Shown here: piece after piece, positions 21,481 to 29,557 of the stretch
Layout: each line of letters opens with the position of its first letter
Position numbering within the stretch: position 1 is the stretch's first letter
Source of the DNA: a virus
Virus record (IMG/VR): IMGVR_UViG_3300005264_000038
Coordinates: 1 to 42,343 of that record
Strand: one strand, 5' to 3'
Length of the DNA stretch: 42,343 nucleotides
The notes under the pieces: generated by a model
What the model was told of the DNA's origin: nothing
Database searches by the model: none
What the model saw: the letters and a program-made list of their open reading frames with translations, nothing else
Position numbers and translations under genes: made by a program

Positions 21481-23334
21481 TTATTCCTCTAAAAATATTT
21501 TAATTCCGGGAGTGTCTAATTCTCCATAGGTACCTTCAATAGTTTCAATGTTTGCTGTGGTTGTATTATCTTCAGTAAATCTTATTTTTACTCCTGCAAT
21601 TGTTGAAGTTGTGAAAGTCGTTCTTAATCCTAAGGTTACAGTTTCCCAAGTTGAACCACCATCGCCTGATATTTCTGTTAATATTGTTCCGGTTACTGTT
21701 CCTAAAGTTACTGTGTAATAAGTATAAGCAGTTCCAAGGGTTATTAAATCAGTAGTTCTTGATTGCCCGCTTGTGAAACATAATTCTTTATTCGTGGTGT
21801 TCCATGTTGCTGTCCCTGTCCCATCGAATGTTGTATCTGTAAAAAATTCTTTATAAGTATTATTACCTTGCACAATTTGAATAGTTGAAAAAGTCGCCCC
21901 TCCATCGCCAAGTTCACTAGTGCCCAATATTCCATAAAGATTAGAATTTAAAACGTAACCGTTTGATACGTCTCGACTTTCTAAATAAGAAAATCTTCTT
22001 TCATATAAATATGATCTTGCGAATTTTATTAGATGTAATAATATTCCAACTAAACCTGTATCAGTGGTTTCTAATGCGTTCAATCTTTCTTCTATTGTTT
22101 GAAATAATTCAGAAATATTAATTTTATTCGTTCCAATTTCAATACTATCAACCGGATCCGGATAATTTAAAACCCTTTTATATACAATATAATTTCCGTT
22201 TTTCTTGGGGTTGTTTGCGTCTTGAACATTAACAATATTACCAACTTTAACATCGTAAGCATCTGTTAATAAAGTTGTATTAACTGCCCCAAATTCTAAG
22301 ATCTCGATTAATTGTCCGGCTCTAGTTTCTGCATCTTGAATTGTAACCACATCATCAAAAGTAAAATGTTCCTCCTGTGTAATTCCATATAATGCTTTTG
22401 AAGTTGGACTGTCAGCAACAACTGGTGTTGGTACTCTAGTTTGATATTTCATAACTATTGCGTGAGCTGCTGGAGGAGATACAAAAGTATAAGTTTTTTG
22501 TTGTTGATCTACTGAATAATCGAAAGACTCAGCGCTATCAACAACCCCTCTTTTTTGTAATACCCCATTGACTGTGCATTCTGTCGCTTCTGGTGTATAT
22601 GTAAAACCCCAAGTCGTTTCTACTGTATCGCCTATTTCGTTTTCTTCTCGGGTATCCAAAGAATAAACTCCGTCAATAGTAATTTCGTTTCTCATTCCTT
22701 CGATATCTTCTTGCCATCGGGGAGCATTTAAAATATTTTCACCAACTATTAAAGAAGTTCCGTAAGTTTCAAATCCTTTCGGCTGAAACATAATTTTATT
22801 AGCGTCATAATCTTGGTATAATATCCAGTCTAATATTTTAGAAATTAAATTTAATCTGTTTAACCTTGATTTCTTTTCAGAAATAAATTTATCAGTAGTT
22901 ATATCTGTCGTTGCTGTTCCTGAATCTTCAACGTCAGCTGTAAAACCGCCGTTTTCAATTATATCTTTTGCTATTGCTGAGTATTCTCCTGCTTCATCAT
23001 CAATATTTTTATCATAAGATTTAGTAAATATTTTATATTTTAATTCGTTTAAATTATCTTTACAGGTTAAAGTGTATCTATCGTTTGCAGTTGTAATATC
23101 TTTTACTCTTCCTCGAAATTCATATTTAGTTACTCCGCTTGGTAGTACTCTTGAAATAACTATTGTCATCCCTGCGGTTGGAACTATTGTTTCATCCACA
23201 TTAAAAGAAACCGCAAGAGTTGAAGTGTTACCGTTTAAATTCCCATATTGATGTTCTACTTTTGTGGTTGGTAATACATACGAAACTATTTCAGTACTAT
23301 CTAATAAAAAACTCCATGTTAAATTTTCAACCAT
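21481..23334 (-). CDS. Tail hub / baseplate-type protein (617 aa)
   Basis: The N-terminal 250 residues have the layout of Gp27/late-control-D type hub proteins: FNVDETIVPTAGMTIVISRV, YEFRGRVKDITTANDRYTLT (an 'offset plus beta-barrel' unit) and a helical part with NRLNLISKILDWILYQDYDA. The remainder is beta-rich with a long helix around 415-455 (FQTIEERLNALETTDT). Hub proteins close the tail tube tip and carry fibres. Its place after the short protein at 23345 and the tape measure is the standard one. Confidence is moderate because the call is by layout. Confidence 0.65.
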   Translation of the reverse strand: MVENLTWSFLLDSTEIVSYVLPTTKVEHQYGNLNGNTSTLAVSFNVDETIVPTAGMTIVISRVLPSGVTKYEFRGRVKDITTANDRYTLTCKDNLNELKYKIFTKSYDKNIDDEAGEYSAIAKDIIENGGFTADVEDSGTATTDITTDKFISEKKSRLNRLNLISKILDWILYQDYDANKIMFQPKGFETYGTSLIVGENILNAPRWQEDIEGMRNEITIDGVYSLDTREENEIGDTVETTWGFTYTPEATECTVNGVLQKRGVVDSAESFDYSVDQQQKTYTFVSPPAAHAIVMKYQTRVPTPVVADSPTSKALYGITQEEHFTFDDVVTIQDAETRAGQLIEILEFGAVNTTLLTDAYDVKVGNIVNVQDANNPKKNGNYIVYKRVLNYPDPVDSIEIGTNKINISELFQTIEERLNALETTDTGLVGILLHLIKFARSYLYERRFSYLESRDVSNGYVLNSNLYGILGTSELGDGGATFSTIQIVQGNNTYKEFFTDTTFDGTGTATWNTTNKELCFTSGQSRTTDLITLGTAYTYYTVTLGTVTGTILTEISGDGGSTWETVTLGLRTTFTTSTIAGVKIRFTEDNTTTANIETIEGTYGELDTPGIKIFLEE

Positions 23335-23344
23335 TTAATCTTCC

Positions 23345-23758
23345 TTAAGTTAATGAAACTGTTTCTTTCATTAATAATGTATATAAAATTCTATTCGGAT
23401 CATTAATTGATCGAACCCATGACCAATCAACAGCATCAACTGAATAATCAAACCCAAATGAATCATAAAAAGTTTTTGAAGTTTGAATTTTTGCGTTCAC
23501 CCATTCTTCCATGTCATAAACGAAATCTTTTAACTTCTGGTTATCAGTTACACCTGTAAAACCTGTTCCATCGTGTGCACCTTGTAAAATTATAATCCTT
23601 TGCTTTCCTAATACGTTTAAAGATAACCGACCATCAGCCCCAGTAAACGGAATTGATTGCTCGAAAAATTTTACAGTAATTTGATTTTGTTCACTAAAAA
23701 TACTGCCTAAATTTTTACTTCCTGTAAATATGCTTAAAGTTGGTTTTTGTGCTGCCAT
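23345..23758 (-). CDS. Distal tail-type protein (137 aa)
   Basis: The sequence (LSIFTGSKNLGSIFSEQNQI, VKFFEQSIPFTGADGRLSLN, RIIILQGAHDGTGFTGVTDN) is beta-rich with a C-terminal WSWVRSINDPNRILYTLLMK. The phrase F..Q....P......R...N in small proteins between tape measure and hub is what one sees for distal tail or tail-tip adaptors. It starts two bases upstream of the tape measure gene's neighbour, so it is co-expressed. The assignment depends on its position; there is no family that I can name. Confidence 0.55.
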   Translation of the reverse strand: MAAQKPTLSIFTGSKNLGSIFSEQNQITVKFFEQSIPFTGADGRLSLNVLGKQRIIILQGAHDGTGFTGVTDNQKLKDFVYDMEEWVNAKIQTSKTFYDSFGFDYSVDAVDWSWVRSINDPNRILYTLLMKETVSLT

Positions 23759-23759
23759 T

Positions 23760-24695
23760 TTATCTTTTAAATATACCTAAATCTATAAAACTCATTGGGA
23801 ATTGTAATAAATTTTGTTCTTGGAAAGTATCTCTCACCGCATCTTGTTGAGAAACTCTATTCAATGCAGCTTCTGAACTTTGCCCATTAAGTAATTTTTC
23901 AAAAGGTGATCTGTAATCTTGGGATGGTTGTGACATTGGTCTATAATCTGAACTTTGTTTTAAACCGAATTCCTCAACGAAAGGCGATACTGTTTGTTGT
24001 TCTGCAGATATAGTTGCTTCACTCTTGTCGCCTTTTAATTTTTCTAGTTTTTCTAATTCTGCAGCATTAATATCTTTTAAAACTTGTAAATGTAAAGCAC
24101 TTTCTTTATTTATACTGTCAGCTGTAATATTGCCTAAATAAATAAAATCCAAATATTTATCTTGTTCACCGTTTATTTTATCCAAAATCCCGTCTTGTTT
24201 GTCTAACCTGTCAATAATTTTACCTTTGGAATTTACTATACCCATTTCTTTAGCTTCTTCCATTGTCAAGAGTTTTAAAATCTCTCCAGTTTTATTGTCT
24301 AAAACAGATACTCTTTCTTCGCCTTCTGTTGTTAATACTTTATCAAATTCCAGTCTTGATTGATCTTTTACTATATCAGACGCAACATCTTTTGCTATTC
24401 CAAAAAGGGATGCCAACCCACCGACTGTTCCTAGTACAGCACCAAGACCTCCAGATAAAAGAGATTTTGCAGCATTGCCAATTGGTGCACCAATTGACAT
24501 TGCCCCCTTACCGCCGCCTAATCCGCCGCCTAATCCTGCACTGGATAATTTAAAAGCTTTGGAAAATAACGCGTTTAATCCTTTGAACTCTTTTAATAAA
24601 TCTTTCAAAACATCTACGCCTTTAGATGAACCACTAACAGTAGATTCATCGTTACTTCCATTAATTTTTATTTTGGCTGCGATTACATCAGGCAT
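23760..24695 (-). CDS. Short tape measure protein
   Basis: 311 residues: a helical N-terminal part (VDVLKDLLKEFKGLNALFSK), then a Gly/Ala-rich hydrophobic segment (about 52-100, GLGGGLGGGKGAMSIG and SLLSGGLGAVLGTVGGLASL). A long charged helical section with LDKQDGILDKINGEQDKY follows, then a Ser/Gln-rich tail. Long helices plus a hydrophobic Gly-rich patch, between the tail chaperone and the tip genes, mark tape measure proteins. At about 0.15 nm per residue it would set a tail of roughly 45 nm, very short for a siphovirus. No lytic domain is present. Confidence 0.72.
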   Translation of the reverse strand: MPDVIAAKIKINGSNDESTVSGSSKGVDVLKDLLKEFKGLNALFSKAFKLSSAGLGGGLGGGKGAMSIGAPIGNAAKSLLSGGLGAVLGTVGGLASLFGIAKDVASDIVKDQSRLEFDKVLTTEGEERVSVLDNKTGEILKLLTMEEAKEMGIVNSKGKIIDRLDKQDGILDKINGEQDKYLDFIYLGNITADSINKESALHLQVLKDINAAELEKLEKLKGDKSEATISAEQQTVSPFVEEFGLKQSSDYRPMSQPSQDYRSPFEKLLNGQSSEAALNRVSQQDAVRDTFQEQNLLQFPMSFIDLGIFKR

Positions 24696-25070
24696 TTATT
24701 TAACTCCGAATTTTTGTTTAACATTACTTAATTGATTTTCAAATACTTTTTTATCAGCTAATGAAAATAAATTTTCTTCTGTTTCTTCAATTTTTTCATC
24801 TTCAATTATATTATGACGTTTTAAAATTTCTTTGATTTTAGCTTTTAATTTATCACCGTCTTTTAAATCGAGTTTGTTTAGTTTACTGTTTGATAAAACT
24901 GTTAATTTTTTTTCCCATAAATCGAAAAATAAATTATTATTTAAAGTTGTACCGATTATAGTTGATTTAATAAAAATTTTATTTCTCATTCCGTTGGTGA
25001 TAGGTTTAATATAAACCCTGCCATCCGATAAATCAACAAAATCTGAGTACTCCTTTTTTTCAAAAAACAT
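24696..25070 (-). CDS. Tail assembly chaperone candidate (124 aa)
   Basis: A charged helical protein (FFEKKEYSDFVDLSDGRVYI, then LKAKIKEILKRHNIIED and a Lys-rich end). Position between the tail tube and tape measure genes is that of tail assembly chaperones, which coat the tape measure before tail assembly. I use ATG 25070, which overlaps the tube stop (TAATG); an ATG at 25085 adds five residues. I see no obvious frameshift extension of the kind found in lambda-type chaperones. Confidence 0.6.
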   Translation of the reverse strand: MFFEKKEYSDFVDLSDGRVYIKPITNGMRNKIFIKSTIIGTTLNNNLFFDLWEKKLTVLSNSKLNKLDLKDGDKLKAKIKEILKRHNIIEDEKIEETEENLFSLADKKVFENQLSNVKQKFGVK

Positions 25071-26053
25071 TATACAGTCCACCATTCAATTGGTACGTTC
25101 CCTTTTCCAAGTCTACCTGTTCCGTTGAAAGTTGCTAATACTAACCCACCGCCTAAGGCAGTAGTTTTAACTGTATCATCCAAAGAACATTGATCTAACC
25201 ATAATGTTGAATATTTTGAACCGTTGATAAATTCAATTTTAAATTCTAAATCAGAAGTTGGCGATATTGTTGTGCTTCCGTCTTCTGGTGTTAATGCTCC
25301 TACATAAAAATTAGTATATAATGTTGCTTGCAATGCCTGAGCCATTATTACAGTTATTGAAAATTTATAATCTCTTGCACCGAGTTTTGGAGTATTAATA
25401 AATCTACCTTCAATACTTCGTGTATCAGTTATTAATCCGTTATTATATGAAATGTTAAAACTTCTAATACCAGACAAAGCGGTTGGAGTGGCCCCCCATT
25501 TCCAAGTTCCGTTAATCATAATAAAAGAATTACCTGTGTTCGGTGTATAAGTTTCATGTGTTTCTCTTTGTAAATCATGTCGACCAATCCACTTACCTTC
25601 GCATTTTAATTTTCCGCCGAGTTCTCCGCTTAAAGTAAATTCTGTTCCTGTGCATCCAATCGCTACATCTACGGAATCAGTTGCTTCTGTATCGTTTAAT
25701 CTTTCTATGCTGAAAGGTTGTAAAGCAGTAGTTGTAAACGCAACGCTTGTTGCTTCTGTTATTATATAATGATCTCCAGCAGTACCTGCTCCAGATTTGG
25801 GACCAATCCAATGTTTTAATATATCGAAATCAACCACATCAAAAGCGAGACTCCCGGTTACATCATAAGGACCAAGATAAGAAGCAACTGCGTTTAATCC
25901 TTCGCCCATTCCTCTGTCGTATATAATATTGTTTTTGCTTTCTATTGTGCAACTTTGACATCTTGCTAATTCGTTATAACTTGTTCCTTCAGTTTGAAGT
26001 GCAGATGTTTGTCCTGCGTATTGAACTTTTGTAAATTGTGTTGATTGACTCAT
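25070..26053 (-). CDS. Major tail tube protein
   Basis: 327 residues with the pattern of phage tail tube proteins: N-terminal AGQTSALQTEGTSYNELARC then the strand-rich body CTIESKNNIIYDRGMG, YLGPYDVTGSLAFDVVDFDI, GELGGKLKCEGKWIGRHDLQ and SGIRSFNISYNNGL. The end is LGKGNVPIEWWTV. It should form stacked hexameric rings around the tape measure. It sits between a terminator-like protein (26063) and the chaperone. The absence of a sheath gene anywhere nearby indicates a non-contractile tail. Confidence 0.78.
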   Translation of the reverse strand: MSQSTQFTKVQYAGQTSALQTEGTSYNELARCQSCTIESKNNIIYDRGMGEGLNAVASYLGPYDVTGSLAFDVVDFDILKHWIGPKSGAGTAGDHYIITEATSVAFTTTALQPFSIERLNDTEATDSVDVAIGCTGTEFTLSGELGGKLKCEGKWIGRHDLQRETHETYTPNTGNSFIMINGTWKWGATPTALSGIRSFNISYNNGLITDTRSIEGRFINTPKLGARDYKFSITVIMAQALQATLYTNFYVGALTPEDGSTTISPTSDLEFKIEFINGSKYSTLWLDQCSLDDTVKTTALGGGLVLATFNGTGRLGKGNVPIEWWTV

Positions 26054-26062
26054 TGTTTACCT

Positions 26063-26725
26063 CTATGAATATTCTATATTATGCGGTGCTAAATAATCTA
26101 TATTTCTCATTTTTATATTGTTTTTAATGTTACCAAAATAACCTAAGGCTCCAGTTGTTAATCTTTGAGTATATCTTAAATAATAAAATAATTTATGATT
26201 TGCAATTAATGCTGTCCTTACATCTTTTAATTTGTTATCTATGTTAGTAATATTATCATCAAAAACAATAACAGAAAAAGAAAGGGTTGTATCTTTTGAA
26301 GTACCGTCCAATTCATTTTCAACGGAATTATCTCCTATTATATCTATACACATTCTCGGAAACGATTCCGGGTTTAAATCTACTCTTGGAAAATCTGGAA
26401 ATATAATATCAGAACCATAATCATAAGAAATATTATAAGCTCCGGTTTGTGCTGCTGTGAAAGTAATTTTTGTTTTTATTGTAGTATCTAAAAAATCATA
26501 ATCAACTGTATAATCAGTTCCGAATGTTATTGGTGAACCGCCAACAGTGATACTTCGAATGTTTTTTATATTAGTGACTGCGATTAAATGTGTTGAAGTA
26601 CTTGAAAAAGTTCCGGTGTCCTGTGCTGTTGAAACATTTCTTTCGGTGGTTGAAAATATATCAGCGTTTCTTAAAAACACAATTAATTCTTCTTTTATTT
26701 CGTTATAATCTATTATTGTCGTCAT
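26063..26725 (-). CDS. Tail terminator/completion protein candidate (220 aa)
   Basis: Starts with a helix (DYNEIKEELIVFLRNADIFS), a beta-rich insert (TGTFSSTSTHLIAVTNIKNI, ITFTAAQTGAYNISYDYGSD), and a C-terminal half (RVDLNPESFPRMCIDIIGDN, LSFSVIVFDDNITNIDNKLK, DVRTALIAN). The latter resembles the small tail-terminator fold of siphoviruses ('P.v.i....s.....d..l.v.vwv....'). It overlaps the neck protein upstream by four bases. The insert at 35-110 seems to be an additional beta domain. Confidence 0.62.
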   Translation of the reverse strand: MTTIIDYNEIKEELIVFLRNADIFSTTERNVSTAQDTGTFSSTSTHLIAVTNIKNIRSITVGGSPITFGTDYTVDYDFLDTTIKTKITFTAAQTGAYNISYDYGSDIIFPDFPRVDLNPESFPRMCIDIIGDNSVENELDGTSKDTTLSFSVIVFDDNITNIDNKLKDVRTALIANHKLFYYLRYTQRLTTGALGYFGNIKNNIKMRNIDYLAPHNIEYS

Positions 26726-27090
26726 GAAAAAGTCAACTCCACATTAGCACCGTTTAAAAATCTTGATGCACCATCGTGTAATATTTCGGGTAATTTATGA
26801 TATAATGTATTTCTAATGAATGGCATTGTTTGCCCTGAACCGCCACGTTTTCTTAATGCTTCCCAGTCTGTCACTGGATCATCTGGATCATGTGGTCCAT
26901 GTGCATTAATCATTTTTGCAGTTCCGTATTCAACTAATAAACCATAATCAACCATTTTAATTACCATTTCACCGTTAATAAATAATACGTTTATACTTCC
27001 TTTTAATCTTCCTTTATCAACTGGAACAACTTTTATTATCTCTGCTTCCAATCTAAATCTTACATAATTTAAAAATTTTAATAAGGTCAT
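26722..27090 (-). CDS. HK97 gp10-like neck/head-tail joining protein
   Basis: 122 residues. VVPVDKGRLKGSINVLFI, VDYGLLVEYGTAKM and QTMPFIRNTLYHKLPEI are the three hallmarks of the HK97-gp10 family (V-D-T-G-x-L-x-x-S; Y-x-x-x-x-E-Y-G-T; P-F-x-R-P). The protein completes the head-tail interface. I chose ATG 27090, overlapping the previous stop as ATGA; a longer version would need TTG. Between the motifs the insertion GPHDPDDPVTDWEALRKRGG is characteristic of some archaeal and marine phage versions. Confidence 0.85.
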   Translation of the reverse strand: MTLLKFLNYVRFRLEAEIIKVVPVDKGRLKGSINVLFINGEMVIKMVDYGLLVEYGTAKMINAHGPHDPDDPVTDWEALRKRGGSGQTMPFIRNTLYHKLPEILHDGASRFLNGANVELTFS

Positions 27091-27440
27091 ATTTTTACGC
27101 AATCACATCTGTAATATATTTGCGTTGCTCCTAATGTCCGTAATACTGGGGTTTTAAAAACTCTAAAGTCTTCATTGTTATAAGTTATTTTATCGTTTTT
27201 ATTTATTGTGATTGTAGTTTTAACTAAGAGAATTGCATCGGCTCCTTCAATAAAACCTGCTTTACTTGGGTTTATAGAATCAGTTCTACGGTGGAAATCA
27301 CCTTTAAAATTTATTGGAGTTCCATCTGTTAAGGTGGTGTCTCCTGTGATGTTTGAAGTTGTTTTTGTGACCGGAGTTCTAATTAAATCTTTTGAAAAGA
27401 AATCTATTCCATTATCTATCGGGGTTCTTGATATTACCAT
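27087..27440 (-). CDS. Head-tail stopper/connector protein candidate (117 aa)
   Basis: A beta-rich protein (RTPIDNGIDFFSKDLIRTPV, INFKGDFHRRTDSINPSKAG and a terminal ITYNNEDFRVFKTPVLRTLG then YYRCDC). A strand pair ending in an Ile-Tyr strand with K-x-D-x-I-x-Y-x-x-x-x-F-x-V is typical of gp16/gpFII-like stoppers, which seal the connector after packaging. It lies between the adaptor and gp10-like genes, as expected. Its promoters lie immediately upstream (27459-27520). Confidence 0.65.
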   Translation of the reverse strand: MVISRTPIDNGIDFFSKDLIRTPVTKTTSNITGDTTLTDGTPINFKGDFHRRTDSINPSKAGFIEGADAILLVKTTITINKNDKITYNNEDFRVFKTPVLRTLGATQIYYRCDCVKI

Positions 27441-27458
27441 TGTTGCAACCGCTTGGTT

Positions 27459-27520
27459 TATTTTATACTTACACTTGTAAGTTAATTAATTTATTATGAA
27501 GGTATTATATAAATACCACT
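27459..27520 (-). promoter_or_regulatory. Two TATA promoters for the neck-tail genes, one late type
   Basis: On the minus strand AGTGGTATTTATATA (27506-27520) matches exactly the late motif upstream of the protease (38355) and portal (42329) genes. A second box, AGTATAAAATAA (27459-27470), lies about 23 bases before ATG 27440 and would give a leaderless transcript. They provide fresh transcription after the inserted HNH gene. Confidence 0.65.
27467..27482. repeat. Perfect inverted repeat near the neck-gene promoter
   Basis: ACTTACA-CT-TGTAAGT, seven-base arms with a two-base spacer, lies between the two TATA boxes. It may be an operator or a short hairpin in the leader of the late transcript. 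Confidence 0.5.
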
Positions 27521-27526
27521 AAAAAT

Positions 27527-28105
27527 TTATTTAGAAATCGCTTTTTGTCTTGCTTGTTTTGCTTCTTCTTCTGTTTTGAACATACCTAAGTGTTTTTCTT
27601 TACCATTAACACTGATGTATGCTTTCCATCTGTTATTATGTTTATCAAAACAATAACCTTTTCCTTTTTTATGTAATAAATTATAACAACTGCAACATAA
27701 TGCCATAAGATTATCTAATTTATTGTTATCTCTGTTTTTATCTATATGGTGAATATGTATATTTTTTTCTGATCCACATTTTTCACATAATATATTTTTA
27801 ATGGATTTTGCGTAAATACTTCTGTAAGTTCTTTTTCCACCTTTCCAATTTGGATGTTTTTCTCCTAAATTTTCGCCTTTCTTAAATTCTGTGGCTGGAC
27901 TAAAATGTTGTCCTTTTCTCCAAGCTGTTGAAGGTGGATTTTTTTTAATACCTTCACTGATATTTTTTCTCCATTCTTCTGAAAGTTTTTTTCCACGTCT
28001 TGCTCGTTTACAACACATTTGACTGCAGTATTTTACCCTTTCTAAACATGGAGGTGTATAAAATCCTTTTCCACAATGTATACATTCTTTATTATTATGT
28101 TTCAT
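27527..28105 (-). CDS. HNH endonuclease with zinc knuckle and AP2 domain
   Basis: 192 residues. An N-terminal zinc finger (CIHCGKGF...KYCSQMCCKR) precedes a NUMOD3-like repeat (SEEWRKNISEGIKK). The HNH core is CEKCGSEKNIHIHHIDKNRD then NNKLDNLMALCCSC, with HH and the CxxC pairs. The C-terminal AP2-like DNA-binding domain is DKHNNRWKAYISVNGKEKHL then GMFKTEEEAKQAR. This is a typical free-standing homing endonuclease. It is inserted between the adaptor and neck genes, with intergenic gaps on both sides unlike its tightly packed neighbours. Confidence 0.88.
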   Translation of the reverse strand: MKHNNKECIHCGKGFYTPPCLERVKYCSQMCCKRARRGKKLSEEWRKNISEGIKKNPPSTAWRKGQHFSPATEFKKGENLGEKHPNWKGGKRTYRSIYAKSIKNILCEKCGSEKNIHIHHIDKNRDNNKLDNLMALCCSCYNLLHKKGKGYCFDKHNNRWKAYISVNGKEKHLGMFKTEEEAKQARQKAISK

Positions 28106-28145
28106 ACTGAATGGAAATATAAAACTCTATATTAATGTTTGTATT

Positions 28146-29357
28146 TTACACACAATCAAAGTTACTTCCTAACTCCAATGATATTGCCTCAATACGTTTT
28201 TTCATTTGGTCAATTGATTCTCTGATATTAACGTACACCTGTCCAATACTTACAGATCCCTCTGGAAAACTATAAGTACTAATATCTTTGTAAGAACCAC
28301 CGGAGATATTAACCAACGCCATCATGCCTGTTATATAAGATGCCAGTTCTTGAATCAATACTGGGACACTATCATAACCATGAACCATTGTCACTTGAAT
28401 GTTTGCTTTACCGTTTGGTATTGTTGTGTTAATTAATAACCTTGATTCTTGGAAATCATCGTCAGTAAATATTCTATATTGATCTGAATCAAGGGTTGTA
28501 TCTGTGTTTCCTGATCTATCTAAAAATAATACAGAAGTTATTGAACTAACACCTGCATATTTTAAAGTGTATTCTGGGTACTCTTCGATTTGTTCACCGT
28601 ATGGTTTATCTGTTTGAGGGTATCCTGATCTATAACCGTCAAAATATTGTACCGATGTTTTTGGATCTCCCCAATAATTACCTGTTATTTTATCAACTTC
28701 GGCTTGTGCCATTGGGAGATAAGTTAATAATACTGTGTTGGATTGTTTAGGGGAATAAGTATAATCAATATAAATTACTTTTGCATTAACTTTTGTAACT
28801 CCTGCGGATGTCAATAAAATTCTTCCGTCGTCTTTGGAGATACTATAATCATCCGTTTCAATTAATGCTGTTAAACTATTACTATCTGCATCCCCATATG
28901 ATATAGTATAAGAAGTTGCCAATATATTTCCAAAAGCTGTATCGTAAGAATCCTCAACATTATCACCAGTTCCAAGGTTTTCCTTTTCAACTGCAACTCC
29001 AATACCTGCGTATCGTGCAGCTTGTAAAGTTGTGTTATAATAATCTAAATCCGGCAATGAAGTTCCTTTTATTACTGATATTGTTTCGGATGCAGTTGCC
29101 GATTTGCTTTCAACTGTTCCTGCATATGCTACTGAATAATTTCCAATATAAGCAGTTGCACTGATTGTCCAAGTATAATAATATTGTCCAGTTGTTCCGC
29201 TTACTAATGTCATAGCCTCAGCATTAACATCAACAACAGTTCCATCTTTAATATGTGTAATTGTAATTGTCGGACTCGTTGCTGCGGTTTCTACTCCTTC
29301 CACGTTTTGAAACGTAACAAATAAAACTGTGTCTGTGCCTTGCTGTGCTATTACCAT
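28146..29357 (-). CDS. Ig-like domain fused to head-tail adaptor
   Basis: 403 residues. The N-terminal 95 (TDTVLFVTFQNVEGVETAAT through YYTWTISATAYIGNYSVAYA) look like an immunoglobulin-type domain of the kind found in phage BppU or decoration proteins. The C-terminal half contains PMAQAEVDKITGNYWGD, SSITSVLFLDRSGN, NGKANIQVTMVHGYDSVPVL and a helical end (SIGQVYVNIRESIDQMKKRI). It resembles gp6/gp15-type adaptors, which have a helix bundle with a strand insertion. Its position directly before the neck genes supports the adaptor role. The fusion is unusual. Confidence 0.55.
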   Translation of the reverse strand: MVIAQQGTDTVLFVTFQNVEGVETAATSPTITITHIKDGTVVDVNAEAMTLVSGTTGQYYYTWTISATAYIGNYSVAYAGTVESKSATASETISVIKGTSLPDLDYYNTTLQAARYAGIGVAVEKENLGTGDNVEDSYDTAFGNILATSYTISYGDADSNSLTALIETDDYSISKDDGRILLTSAGVTKVNAKVIYIDYTYSPKQSNTVLLTYLPMAQAEVDKITGNYWGDPKTSVQYFDGYRSGYPQTDKPYGEQIEEYPEYTLKYAGVSSITSVLFLDRSGNTDTTLDSDQYRIFTDDDFQESRLLINTTIPNGKANIQVTMVHGYDSVPVLIQELASYITGMMALVNISGGSYKDISTYSFPEGSVSIGQVYVNIRESIDQMKKRIEAISLELGSNFDCV

Positions 29358-29358
29358 T

Positions 29359-29556
29359 TTATAAACCTAATTCTGTTTTAATATTATCATATTCTACTTC
29401 TGTGTTACCATCAAAAGGCGTTGCGTGTGCTAAAAATACTTCTGTTGACCATTCTCCGCATACAATATATTTATCGTCTTCTTCATTGTAAGTCGCTTTA
29501 TATATTATATCTTCTTCCAATTTATAATATCTGTTTCCTATTTTTTTATATTCCAT
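29359..29556 (-). CDS. Small structural-region protein (65 aa)
   Basis: The protein begins MEYKKIGNRYYKLEED and has a beta-hairpin look (IYKATYNEEDDKYIVCGEWS). ATG 29556 lies one base after the stop of the lectin-like gene; a longer frame overlapping that gene by 70 bases is unlikely. It may be a small fibre chaperone or an accessory. No family is recognised. Confidence 0.55.
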   Translation of the reverse strand: MEYKKIGNRYYKLEEDIIYKATYNEEDDKYIVCGEWSTEVFLAHATPFDGNTEVEYDNIKTELGL

Positions 29557-29557
29557 T

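Noticed and set aside
24475-24735. Pro-rich plus-strand frame opposite the tape measure gene
   Set aside because: The Pro runs are the complement of the Gly-rich tape measure segment, so this is a shadow.
28115-28124. TATA box for the second HNH gene
   Set aside because: TTTTATATTT lies too close (10-19 bases) to ATG 28105 for a normal archaeal start site.
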